Source: VRUE01 sp044867925 (GTDB lineage: Bacteria > Actinomycetota > Thermoleophilia > Solirubrobacterales > 70-9). From it: DNA of 36,976 nt. Below are positions 8,894 through 16,291 of the stretch, one piece after another. The stretch covers positions 1-36,976 of the forward strand of contig JBIOVV010000090.1 of the NCBI GenBank assembly GCA_044867925.1, written 5' to 3'. Every line of letters starts with the position of its first letter. Position 1 is the stretch's first letter. The position numbers were made by a program, and so were the translations under genes. A model generated the notes under the pieces. The model searched no databases, was not told where the DNA came from, and saw nothing but the letters and a program-made list of their open reading frames with translations.

Positions 8894-9295
8894 ATGCAGG
8901 TACGGGATGGGATGTCGGAGGTGGTTCTGACGGTTGGCCCGACGCACACCCTGCGCGAAGCGGCGGCGATGATGGCCGAGAAGCAGATCGGCGCCGCGCT
9001 GGTCAGCGACGATGAGACGCCGGTGGCCCGCATCCTCTCCGAGCGCGACATCCTGCTCTCCGTCGGCGGCGGCGAGGATCCCGACGCCGAGCGGGTCGGC
9101 GACCACATGAGCGACAGCGTGATCGCCGCCTCGCCCGACTGGAGCCTCGAGCGCGCCGCCGCCGAGATGTCGCGGCGCGGCATCCGGCACCTCGTCGTCT
9201 ACGACGGCCCCGAGCTGGTCGGCGTCCTCTCGATGCGCGACATCGTGCGGGTGTGGACGTCGGAGGGAGCGACTTCGGGCATGAGTCCCGACTGA
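8894..9295 (+). CDS. CBS-domain pair protein
   Basis: A 133-residue stand-alone protein made of two CBS motifs (about 7-60 and 72-125) with the usual endings ARILSERDILLSV and VGVLSMRDIVRVW. CBS pairs of this kind bind adenine nucleotides such as AMP or ATP and act as energy sensors; the ligand here cannot be told. GAGGGGAGG lies 8-9 nt upstream of the ATG. It is divergent from the cytochrome c gene and surrounded by respiratory genes, which fits a sensory role, but no partner domain is fused to it. A long inverted repeat begins 6 bp after its stop. Confidence 0.9.
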   Translation: MQVRDGMSEVVLTVGPTHTLREAAAMMAEKQIGAALVSDDETPVARILSERDILLSVGGGEDPDAERVGDHMSDSVIAASPDWSLERAAAEMSRRGIRHLVVYDGPELVGVLSMRDIVRVWTSEGATSGMSPD

Positions 9296-9300
9296 GCGAA

Positions 9301-9417
9301 AGCGGTCTGCCCCGGTAGGGGTTCCACTTAACTTTTTCGGTGGAGACGCGGTTGCTGGCGCCGCCAGGGGCTGCCGAAAAAGTACAAGACGTTCCACCCC
9401 TACCGGGGCAGACCGCT
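9301..9417. repeat. Nested inverted repeat, 22-bp perfect outer arms
   Basis: The outer arms 9301-9322 and 9396-9417 are exact reverse complements (22 bp, starting AGCGGTCTGCC). A second pair lies inside: ACTTTTTCGG at 9331-9340 with CCGAAAAAGT at 9374-9383. A third, CTGGCG/CGCCAG, is at 9355-9360 and 9362-9367. The 117-bp element exactly fills the gap between two convergent genes and touches the stop codon of the minus-strand one. It may act as a bidirectional terminator, or be a small inserted element with terminal inverted repeats. Confidence 0.7.
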
Positions 9418-9709
9418 AAGCGCGGGGCGGGGAGATTTGTTCTACGGGCAGGACCGCGCCGCGGACGTGCTGCTTGCGCGGGAGCTTGTAATAGCTTCGA
9501 ATCGAATCCCTGACCATCGAGCGGAAGGCGAAGAGGGCGACTGCGGCGCCGATGATCGAGTAGATCCAGCCGCGCACCATGAAGCCCTCGGCGAAGATGC
9601 CGCAGACGGTCAGGGCGAGGGCGAAGGCGAAGATTGCCGGCGCCCAGGATGAACGGGACGGGTAGACGACCTCGCCCGGCTCTGGAACGTGTCGATGCTC
9701 GGAGCTCAC
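9416..9709 (-). CDS. Cytochrome c oxidase subunit IV-like small membrane protein
   Basis: A 97-residue protein with two helices (about 23-44 and 47-66) and a basic C-terminal tail. The GTG at 9709 overlaps the stop of the preceding small gene (GTGA). Size, topology and position at the end of a cox operon fit a prokaryotic oxidase subunit IV, but no residue is diagnostic. It could serve the active oxidase at 2036-6246, the ligand-poor paralogue encoded upstream, or both. Confidence 0.65.
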   Translation of the reverse strand: MSSEHRHVPEPGEVVYPSRSSWAPAIFAFALALTVCGIFAEGFMVRGWIYSIIGAAVALFAFRSMVRDSIRSYYKLPRKQHVRGAVLPVEQISPPRA

Positions 9710-9819
9710 GAGGCGATGTAGAGCATCGCGGCCACGAAGCAGAGGGCGAAGACGGCGGCGGCGATGCCGCCGGCCAGCAGGCCGGCGCCCATGTTCGCTC
9801 TTGCGGTCTCGCGATCCAC
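9706..9819 (-). CDS. 37-residue single-helix membrane peptide
   Basis: Read from GTG 9819 it encodes 37 residues: a short head (MDRETARAN) and one hydrophobic helix (GAGLLAGGIAAAVFALCFVA) ending YIAS. An internal ATG at 9792 would give 28 residues. The stop overlaps the next start (GTGA), and it lies 13 bp after the ctaB stop, so it is wedged into the operon with coupling on one side. Single-helix peptides of this size are known accessory subunits in some oxidases (such as subunit IIa of ba3 oxidase). That assignment is inference from size and place only. Confidence 0.55.
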   Translation of the reverse strand: MDRETARANMGAGLLAGGIAAAVFALCFVAAMLYIAS

Positions 9820-9832
9820 AGCGGGATTTCTA

Positions 9833-10729
9833 CTAGAACAACCGGTCGAGCGGCATCGCGATGAAGAGCAGGGCGAGGTAGGCCAGCGAGTAGAGGTAGG
9901 TGCGCAGGGCCCAGCGGCGGTCGGCGCTGCGCAGCAGGCGCACGGCGCAGTAGATGAAGCCGGCGCCGAGCGTCATCGAGGCGACCAGGTACTCGGCGCC
10001 GAAGCCGCCGGCGCAGAAGGGCAGCTGCGTGACGGCGTAGAGGAGGACGGTGTAGAGGAGGATCTGGCGGCGCGTCTCCGCCTCGCCGCGTACGACGGGC
10101 AGCATCGGGATGCCCGCCTTGGCGTACTCGTCCTTCATCAGCAGGGAGAGGGCCCAGAAGTGGGGCGGGGTCCAGAAGAAGACGATCGCGAAGAGGTAGA
10201 AGGCGGTGCCGCTGAGAGTGCCCGTGACGGCGGCCCAGGCGACCAGCGGCGGCACCGCGCCGGCGGCGCCGCCGATCACGATGTTCTGCGGCGTCGAGCG
10301 CTTGAGCCAGAGCGTGTAGACGAAGACGTAGCCGAAGAGGCCGGAGATCGAGAGGGCCGCCGCCAGCGGGTTCACGGTCAGCGCGAGCAGGGTGAAGGAG
10401 GCGCAGCCGAGCAGGGCGCCGAAGCCGATCGCCGCCGCCGGCGAGATCCGGCCGCCGGCCACCGGGCGGTCGGCCGTGCGGGCCATCATCCGGTCGATGT
10501 CGCGGTCGACGGCGTGGTTGATCGCGCCGGCGCCGCCGGCCGAGAGGGCGCCGCCGAGGCAGGTGAGGAGGACCAGGCCGATCGACGGGTCTCCGGCCAC
10601 GTACATCGTCGTGATCGTGGTGAGGAGCAGCAGCGACTGCACCTTGGGCTTGGTCAGGGTCAGGTAGTCGCGCAGGACGCCGAAAGCCGCGGGGCGTTGC
10701 GCGACGACAGCCGATTCGGCGCCGCTCAC
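9833..10729 (-). CDS. ctaB: Protoheme IX farnesyltransferase (heme O synthase)
   Basis: A 298-residue UbiA-family membrane prenyltransferase that adds farnesyl to heme B, making heme O, the substrate of CtaA. The GTG at 10729 follows the stop of the subunit I paralogue by 5 bp. The two Asp-rich prenyl-diphosphate motifs are visible: NHAVDRDIDRMMARTADRPV, and the family segment STPQNIVIGGAAGAVPP. Nine helices are likely. Being co-transcribed with the ligand-poor oxidase paralogues is notable, since ctaB serves cofactor assembly of the active enzyme. Confidence 0.95.
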   Translation of the reverse strand: MSGAESAVVAQRPAAFGVLRDYLTLTKPKVQSLLLLTTITTMYVAGDPSIGLVLLTCLGGALSAGGAGAINHAVDRDIDRMMARTADRPVAGGRISPAAAIGFGALLGCASFTLLALTVNPLAAALSISGLFGYVFVYTLWLKRSTPQNIVIGGAAGAVPPLVAWAAVTGTLSGTAFYLFAIVFFWTPPHFWALSLLMKDEYAKAGIPMLPVVRGEAETRRQILLYTVLLYAVTQLPFCAGGFGAEYLVASMTLGAGFIYCAVRLLRSADRRWALRTYLYSLAYLALLFIAMPLDRLF

Positions 10730-10734
10730 GGTGT

Positions 10735-12405
10735 TCAGGCTACCGGCTGGGTCTCGCCTGCTGCGCGCTCGCTGCGGCGGGTGCGGTGAGCGATCGCCTC
10801 GCGGATGTCGCGCATCGGCCGGTCGCTGCGCACGTCGGGCAGCAGGTCGAAGTTGTGCGGCTCGGGCGGCGAGAGGGTGAACCACTCGAGCGAGTCGCCG
10901 CCCCAGTGGTCGTGGCCGGCGCGGGCGCCGCTGGTGCGGCTGGCGAGCGCGTTGACGAGCGTGAGGACGATTCCCAGCGCGAGCACGAAGGCGCCGATCG
11001 TGGCGATCAGGTTGTCGGCGCTGACGCCGGTGCCGCTGAAGAACTTGTAGGCGTCGACGACCTGGCCGTGCTCGGCGCCGGCGAAGAAGAGCGGCACGAA
11101 GGTGAGCAGGGTGCCGAGGATCATCGTCCAGAAGGAGATGCGCGCCAGGGTCTCGCCCATCGTGCGGCCGGTCAGCTTCGGGAACCAGTAGTGGAGGGCC
11201 GCAAAGCCGCCGAAGACGCTGCCGCCGACGAGGGCGAAGTGGGTCGCGGCGGTGGCGTCGGTGGTGTTGTGCAGGCGCCAGGCGACGGCCACCGTCGAGT
11301 GGGTCATCTCGGAGGCGATGCCGATCGAGATCATCGAGATCGCACCCGCGGCGAAGAGCAGGGGCGCCCGCAGCCGCAGCGTGCCGCCGATCATCGTCGC
11401 GATCAGGTTGAAGACGATCAGGCCGAAGGGCACGATCAGCGCCAGCGACATGATCATCGCGAAGTACATCCAGCCGATGCCGATCGGCGCGGTGAGCATG
11501 TTCTGCATCCAGGCCAGCGTGCCGATCACCGCGATCGCCAGCAGCGAGCCGGTCACCGCGTTGCGGTTGAAGAGGGGCTTGCGGGCGAAGACCGGGACGA
11601 TCTCGGCGATCGCCGCCAGCGCCGTGATCAAGACGAGCATGTAGCTGCCGGTGTAGAAGATCCAGCTCAGGTGGGCCCAGAGCAAGGGGGCGCCGCCGTC
11701 GGCGAAGAAGATGCCGTCGAAGTTGCGATCGATCAGCAGCATCGTGATCGCAGCCAGCATCACCGGGCCGATCGCCAGCAGCAGCCAGGAGCAGATCGCC
11801 GCCGCCCAGGCGAAGACAGGCACCCGCCGCCAGGCCATGCCGGGCGCCCGCAGGCGGCGCAGCGTCGTCACCAGGTCGATCGCGATCAGGACGAAGCCAA
11901 GGGTCGCCAGCCCGCATGCCGCGGCCCAGGCGTCGACGCCGTTGTTGGCGAGGAAGGCAAGCTCGGAGAGCGGTGCCAGCGGGTTGACGCCGGCCTCCGA
12001 GGGAGTGAAGAGGAAGCCGGCGTAGAGCACGGTGGCGCCGGCGAGGTAGAGCCAGAGGCCGATCTGCCCGAGGCGCGGCAGCGCGGTGCCGCGGGCGCCG
12101 ATCTGCAGCGGCACCAGGTAGTAGAAGAGGCCGAGCGCCAGCGGGATCGCGAAGAGGAAGATCGCCGTCGCTCCGTAGAGCGAGAGCATGCGGTTGAAGG
12201 TGACCGGCGAGAGCAGCGTGTTCTCCGGCACAGCGAGCTGCAGCCGCATCAGTAGAAACTCGATCAGGGCGATGAAGAGGAAGCCGAGCGCGGCGGTGAT
12301 CATCACCCGTCCGACGTCCTTGTGGTCGGGGCTGGTGACGATCTCGATCCAGCGTGGGCGGCTGCGGGGGTAGCCGTCGACTACGACCTCGGGACGAGCG
12401 CTCAC
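10735..12405 (-). CDS. Heme-copper oxidase subunit I paralogue lacking metal ligands
   Basis: A 556-residue membrane protein that aligns with CtaD over its whole core (SPDHKDVG, YYLVPLQIGARGTALPRL, VFARKPLFNR, FALVGGSVFGGFAALHYWFP). The cofactor residues are replaced: heme a His by Y77, CuB histidines by T252, Q301 and N302, the cross-linked Tyr by M256, and heme a3 His by A387. Only H389, the second heme a ligand, remains. The K-channel lysine is also missing. The frame is open and coupled to the subunit II paralogue (GTGA; GTG at 12405, AGGGAGAA upstream). It cannot reduce oxygen in the known way. It may be a structural, assembly or sensory partner of the real oxidase; none of these is shown. 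Confidence 0.9.
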   Translation of the reverse strand: MSARPEVVVDGYPRSRPRWIEIVTSPDHKDVGRVMITAALGFLFIALIEFLLMRLQLAVPENTLLSPVTFNRMLSLYGATAIFLFAIPLALGLFYYLVPLQIGARGTALPRLGQIGLWLYLAGATVLYAGFLFTPSEAGVNPLAPLSELAFLANNGVDAWAAACGLATLGFVLIAIDLVTTLRRLRAPGMAWRRVPVFAWAAAICSWLLLAIGPVMLAAITMLLIDRNFDGIFFADGGAPLLWAHLSWIFYTGSYMLVLITALAAIAEIVPVFARKPLFNRNAVTGSLLAIAVIGTLAWMQNMLTAPIGIGWMYFAMIMSLALIVPFGLIVFNLIATMIGGTLRLRAPLLFAAGAISMISIGIASEMTHSTVAVAWRLHNTTDATAATHFALVGGSVFGGFAALHYWFPKLTGRTMGETLARISFWTMILGTLLTFVPLFFAGAEHGQVVDAYKFFSGTGVSADNLIATIGAFVLALGIVLTLVNALASRTSGARAGHDHWGGDSLEWFTLSPPEPHNFDLLPDVRSDRPMRDIREAIAHRTRRSERAAGETQPVA

Positions 12406-13100
12406 GGTACTTCTCCCTTTTCGATCAGGCCGACGACGCGATCCTGGGCGGCCTGGATATCGGCTTTCTGCTGTTTGACGAACTCTTCGTAAGCGTCGGG
12501 CGAGACGACCTCGACCTCGGTTCGCATCGCCGCGTAGGCCTGGCCGGAGAAGGTCGCCGAGCTGCCGTCGAAGCTGCCTTCCTCGTCGGCGCGGAAGACG
12601 ACGTGGTTGGTCTTGCCCGGCACCGCGTCGCGCTTGGGGGCCAGCTCCGGCACGTCCCAGGTGTGGATCACATCGGTGGAGAGCAGGTCCAGTTCGACCG
12701 TGGTGTCCACCGGCACGACCAGCTTGTAATAGGAGAAGGCGGAGTTCGGATAGTCGTAGCGCCACAGCCACTGCTGGCCGGTCGCTTCGATCTTCAGCGG
12801 CTTGGACTGCGCCGACGCGAGTCCGGCCGAGCCGCTGGTGGGAGTCTCGCGCGCCTTGCCGGTGTAGACGAGGCTGAGGATGAGAACGGCGGCGGCGAAG
12901 GCCGTGAGCACCGCTCCGACCCGCAGCTGGCTGCCGCGGCTGCCGCGAACCTGGCGCGGCTCGGCGCCGCGGTCGCCGCGATAGCGGCGCAGCGCATAGA
13001 TCAGAGCGGCATTGATCGCGACGACGAGGATCGTCGCGACGACGAAGCCAATCCAAAGCAGGGTGTCGATCTGGTCGGTGCCAGGAGAATGAGCCGCCAA
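12402..13100 (-). CDS. Oxidase subunit II paralogue lacking the CuA site
   Basis: A 232-residue protein with two helices (about 13-37 and 60-80) and a cupredoxin domain aligned with CtaC. Of the CuA ligands only H146 (IHTWDVPE) and M192 remain. Both cysteines are serine (S181, S185), the second His is Y189, and the bridging-Glu position is T183. The aromatic patch QQWLWRYDYP is kept. A charged C-terminal helix follows. The start is TTG 13100: an in-frame stop lies three codons upstream, TAGAAT precedes it by 9 nt, and later starts would cut helix 1. It heads the operon with the subunit I paralogue, ctaB and two small membrane proteins. Confidence 0.88.
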   Translation of the reverse strand: MAAHSPGTDQIDTLLWIGFVVATILVVAINAALIYALRRYRGDRGAEPRQVRGSRGSQLRVGAVLTAFAAAVLILSLVYTGKARETPTSGSAGLASAQSKPLKIEATGQQWLWRYDYPNSAFSYYKLVVPVDTTVELDLLSTDVIHTWDVPELAPKRDAVPGKTNHVVFRADEEGSFDGSSATFSGQAYAAMRTEVEVVSPDAYEEFVKQQKADIQAAQDRVVGLIEKGEVP

Positions 13101-13109
13101 AGCGCGGCC

Positions 13110-13115
13110 ATTCTA
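13110..13115 (-). promoter_or_regulatory. -10-like box TAGAAT of the paralogue oxidase operon
   Basis: TAGAAT on the minus strand ends 9 nt before TTG 13100, implying a leaderless mRNA. The identical hexamer precedes ctaC at 2018-2023, so both oxidase operons may use similar promoters. Confidence 0.5.
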
Positions 13116-13175
13116 ATCACGGAGGTCGGCGTGGCGCGGTGCCCGCAGTCCGGCCGCTGCCTCGGGACGGGCTCC

Positions 13176-13181
13176 TATACT
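13176..13181 (+). promoter_or_regulatory. -10-like box TATACT of the PAP2-family gene
   Basis: TATACT lies 10 nt upstream of ATG 13192, with no Shine-Dalgarno sequence between them. It is divergent from the TAGAAT box at 13110-13115. Confidence 0.5.
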
Positions 13182-13191
13182 CGCCGACCTG

Positions 13192-14136
13192 ATGCGACGC
13201 CGATCCCGGCCATCTCCGGCGCTTCGCCTCGCGGTGCGTGCCGGAGCAGCCGGTGTCGTCGCTGCCGCGGTGGCCGTTCCGCTGCTGCGCAAGCGACTGC
13301 GAGTGCCCACTGCGGTGACGGTGACCGCCTGCGCGGCAGGCCCGCTGGCGATCGCCGTTCTCCACCCGCGCTCGCGCAAGCGCGACGTGGCGCTCTACGC
13401 GATGCAGATGTGGGCCTTCATCATGGTTCACGAGCTGCCCTACGACGATCCGGCGCGGTTGCGGGCTCGACTGCGCAGTCGCTATCCGATCGCCGTCGAT
13501 CGCGTGCTCGGCCATGGCCGCCTGCCCAACGTCCGGCTGCAGAGGGGGCTTGCGCGGCTGCGCCGCATCGGCACGATCAACCGCGTCCTCACCTGGACGC
13601 ACTGGCTCTGGTTCCTCGAGCCCTACCTCGCCCTGGCCTGGATCCTCTGGCGCCACCCGGAGCGGTTCCCGAGCGCGGCCCGTCAGATGGCCGCGGTCTT
13701 CGACATCGGCTGCGTCGCCTACTTCGTCGTGCCGACGTCGCCTCCATGGTGGGCATCCGAGCAGGGGCTGACCGGCGAGAAGGTCGAGCGGATCATGGTC
13801 GGGGTCGGCGAAGAGACCTGGGGCTCGGCCTGGCCGAAGATGTACAGCGCGCTGGGCGGCAACCCCTGGGCGGCGATGCCGTCGCTGCACTTCGCGACCT
13901 CGACGATGGCGGCGATCTCGCTCTCGCAGGCCGGCCGGGTCGAGGGCGCGGTGGGCTGGACCTACGCCCTGACGCTCGGCTTCGCCCTCGTCTACCTCGG
14001 CGAGCACTACGTCACCGACCTGCTTGCCGGGGCCGGCCTCGTCGCCGCCGTGCGTCGCGGCGAGCCGCTCGCCGAACCGGCCGTGCTGAAGGTGAACCAG
14101 GGGCTGCGCCGCTTGGAGCGCCTCGCCAGCGGGTAG
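13192..14136 (+). CDS. PAP2-superfamily membrane phosphatase or transferase
   Basis: A 314-residue protein with about six helices. The PAP2 catalytic motifs are PSLHFATS (about 230-237) and GEHYVTDLLAG (about 271-281), carrying the histidines and aspartate of the phosphatase core. The segment VVPTSPPWWA before them is typical of the subgroup related to inositol phosphorylceramide synthase (AUR1), so a phospholipid head-group transferase or lipid phosphatase is likely. The substrate is unknown. An arginine-rich N-terminus of about 25 residues precedes the first helix. The flippase-like gene follows after 10 bp, consistent with a lipid-related pair. Confidence 0.82.
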   Translation: MRRRSRPSPALRLAVRAGAAGVVAAAVAVPLLRKRLRVPTAVTVTACAAGPLAIAVLHPRSRKRDVALYAMQMWAFIMVHELPYDDPARLRARLRSRYPIAVDRVLGHGRLPNVRLQRGLARLRRIGTINRVLTWTHWLWFLEPYLALAWILWRHPERFPSAARQMAAVFDIGCVAYFVVPTSPPWWASEQGLTGEKVERIMVGVGEETWGSAWPKMYSALGGNPWAAMPSLHFATSTMAAISLSQAGRVEGAVGWTYALTLGFALVYLGEHYVTDLLAGAGLVAAVRRGEPLAEPAVLKVNQGLRRLERLASG

Positions 14137-14139
14137 CGT
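14134..14139 (+). promoter_or_regulatory. -10-like box TAGCGT before the flippase-like gene
   Basis: TAGCGT overlaps the stop codon of the PAP2 gene and lies 7 nt upstream of GTG 14147, so this gene may also be started separately from its neighbour. Confidence 0.35.
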
Positions 14140-14146
14140 CCCTTAG

Positions 14147-15283
14147 GTGTCCCCGGAGGATTCGGAGAACGGCGGCCATCCCGTCGAACTGCCGATCTTC
14201 ACGCGACGCCGCCTGATCCAGACCGGGGTCGTGGTCGTCGCTCTGCTGATCGGCATCTACTTCCTCTTCCCGCGGCTGGTCGGGTTGGAGAACTCCCTGG
14301 ACAAGCTCGGCGACGCCAACCCGCTTTGGATCACGGTCGCGATCTGCTTCAACATCCTCGCCTTCGCCACCTACATCGCTCTTTTCAAGGCAGTGGTCGG
14401 TGGCGAGGCGCTGCGACTCAGATGGTCGGAGACCTACGAGATCAACGTCGCCGGCCTGGCCGCCACCCGGCTCTTCTCGGCCGGCGGTGCCGGTGGCATC
14501 GCCCTCACCTACTGGGCCCTGCGCAAGGCCGGGATGAATCGCCACGAGGTGGCTCGGCGGATGGTCGCTTTTCTCACCCTGCAGTACGCCTTCTACCCGC
14601 TGGCCTTGATCCTCTTCGGCGTCCTGCTGCGCACCGGCGTGCTCAACGGCAAGGACTCGATCGAGCTGACGATCATCCCGGCCGGGGTGGCGGGAGTGCT
14701 GCTGGCCCTCGCCCTGCTGCTGGCGCTGATCCCGCCCGACCTCGGCGCGCGGATCAGCCGCCACGTGCACGGCGAGCGCGGCCAGGCGATCGCGGCGAGC
14801 ATCGCCAAGGTGCCGGCGACCTTCGCCGAGGGCTTCCGCTTCGCGATCAGCCTCTTCGCCCACCCCTCCAAGGGGGGCCTCGCCGTGGTTGGCGCGGCCG
14901 GCTTCTGGGCGGCAAACGTCGGCATCCTCTGGGCGTCGTTTCACGCCTTCGGCGTCCACGTGCCGCTCGCCGTCGTCGTCCAGGGCTTCTTCCTCGGCAT
15001 GGTCGCCAACCTGATCCCGTTTGCCCCGGCGGGGGTGGGGGCCGTGGACGCGGGGATGATCGGCGCCTTCGTTCTCTTCGGCATCCCCGAGGACACCGTC
15101 TTCCCGGCGATCCTGGTCTACCGCCTGGTCGCCTTCTGGATGCCGATCCCGTTCGGCGTCGTCGCCTTCTTCCAGCTCCGCACCCGCGTTCAGAACTGGG
15201 AAACAGAGGGTTTGCCGGTTGACCGCGACGCTACTATACAAAGTGAAGTATTGGCAACGCCACTAGACTCGAGGCGGACATGA
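14147..15283 (+). CDS. YbhN/UPF0104-type flippase-like integral membrane protein
   Basis: A 378-residue protein with about eight helices of the family that includes the membrane domain of lysylphosphatidylglycerol synthase (AglD2/MprF N-terminal). Family segments include NVAGLAATRLFSAGGAGGIA near 105-124 and PFAPAGVGAVDAGMIGAF near 289-306. Such proteins are thought to move lipids across the membrane; the cargo here is unknown. GTG 14147 is the start. The end overlaps the trxB start (ATGA), so thioredoxin reductase is probably translated from the same message, although no functional link is obvious. Confidence 0.85.
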   Translation: MSPEDSENGGHPVELPIFTRRRLIQTGVVVVALLIGIYFLFPRLVGLENSLDKLGDANPLWITVAICFNILAFATYIALFKAVVGGEALRLRWSETYEINVAGLAATRLFSAGGAGGIALTYWALRKAGMNRHEVARRMVAFLTLQYAFYPLALILFGVLLRTGVLNGKDSIELTIIPAGVAGVLLALALLLALIPPDLGARISRHVHGERGQAIAASIAKVPATFAEGFRFAISLFAHPSKGGLAVVGAAGFWAANVGILWASFHAFGVHVPLAVVVQGFFLGMVANLIPFAPAGVGAVDAGMIGAFVLFGIPEDTVFPAILVYRLVAFWMPIPFGVVAFFQLRTRVQNWETEGLPVDRDATIQSEVLATPLDSRRT

Positions 15284-16290
15284 CAGAGACTGAGAAGGTC
15301 GAGAACGTGATCATCGTCGGCGGCGGGCCCGCCGGCTACACCGCCGCGCTCTACACGGCGCGCGCCAACCTCGAGCCGCTCGTCTTCGAGGGCTTCCAGT
15401 GGGGCGGGCAGCTGCAGAACACCACCGACGTCGAGAACTATCCGGGCTATCCCGAGGGGATCATGGGCCCGGAGATGATGATTCAGTTTCGCGCCCAGGC
15501 CGAGCGCTTCGGCACCCGTTTCGTCAGCGACGACGTGGACCGGGTCGAGCTCTCGGACGGCGGCGTGCAGAAGGTCTATCTCGGCGACGAGGAGCACCTG
15601 GCGAAAACGGTGATCCTGGCGATGGGGGCGGAGCCGCGCCGCCTCGGCATCCCCGGCGAGATCGAGCTGAGCGGCAGCGGCGTCTCCACCTGCGGCGTCT
15701 GCGACGGCGCCTTCTTCAAAGACCAGAAGGTGCTCGTGATCGGCGGCGGCGACTCGGCGATGGAGGACTCGATCTTCATCTCCAAGTTCGCCAGCGAGCT
15801 GACCGTGGCCAACCGCCGCGACGAGTTCCGCGCCTCGAAGATCATGCTCGACCGGGCCAAGGAGCAGGACAACATCTCCTTCAAGACCCCCTACGTCCCC
15901 GAGGAGTTCGTCGCCGGCGAGGGCGGCCGCCTCGACCACGTCCGCCTGCGCAACGTCGAGACCGGCGAGACCGACGACTTCGACGTCGAGGGCGCCTTCG
16001 TCGCGATCGGCCACATCCCGCGCTCCGAGGTGGTCGCGGGCCAGGTCGAGACCGACGAGAACGGCTACATCCTCACCGAGGGGAGCTCCACCCGCACCAA
16101 CCTGAAGGGTGTCTTCGCCGTCGGCGACGTCGTCGACCACACCTACCGCCAGGCCGTCACCGCGGCCGGCAGCGGCTGCAAGGGCGCCCTCGACGCCGAG
16201 TGGTACCTGCGCGACACGCCGCCCTCACCCGAGGCGCACTGGCTTCCCGGCGGCGAGCCCGTCGAGGTCGCGCCGACGCCCGGGTCTTAG
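15280..16290 (+). CDS. trxB: Thioredoxin reductase
   Basis: A 336-residue cytosolic flavoenzyme that moves electrons from NADPH through FAD to thioredoxin. The FAD-binding GGGPAGYTAALYTARANL is at about 13-30. The NADPH-binding GGGDSAMEDS is near 156-165. The redox disulfide is C138-G-V-C141 followed by DGAFF, as in the low-molecular-weight TrxB type. The second FAD segment GVFAVGDVVDH is near 281-291. Length is typical with a tail of about 20 extra residues. No thioredoxin gene lies beside it. It is coupled to the upstream flippase-like gene by an ATGA overlap and converges on vapC. Confidence 0.96.
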   Translation: MTETEKVENVIIVGGGPAGYTAALYTARANLEPLVFEGFQWGGQLQNTTDVENYPGYPEGIMGPEMMIQFRAQAERFGTRFVSDDVDRVELSDGGVQKVYLGDEEHLAKTVILAMGAEPRRLGIPGEIELSGSGVSTCGVCDGAFFKDQKVLVIGGGDSAMEDSIFISKFASELTVANRRDEFRASKIMLDRAKEQDNISFKTPYVPEEFVAGEGGRLDHVRLRNVETGETDDFDVEGAFVAIGHIPRSEVVAGQVETDENGYILTEGSSTRTNLKGVFAVGDVVDHTYRQAVTAAGSGCKGALDAEWYLRDTPPSPEAHWLPGGEPVEVAPTPGS

Positions 16291-16291
16291 C

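Noticed and set aside
10735..13100. Reading the second oxidase gene pair as pseudogenes
   Set aside because: Both frames are complete, coupled by GTGA, have a promoter-like box and conserve structural segments; only cofactor residues are replaced.
12354..14216. Long plus-strand frame over the oxidase paralogues and PAP2 gene
   Set aside because: Composition is low-complexity and it crosses two divergent, well-supported genes and their promoters.
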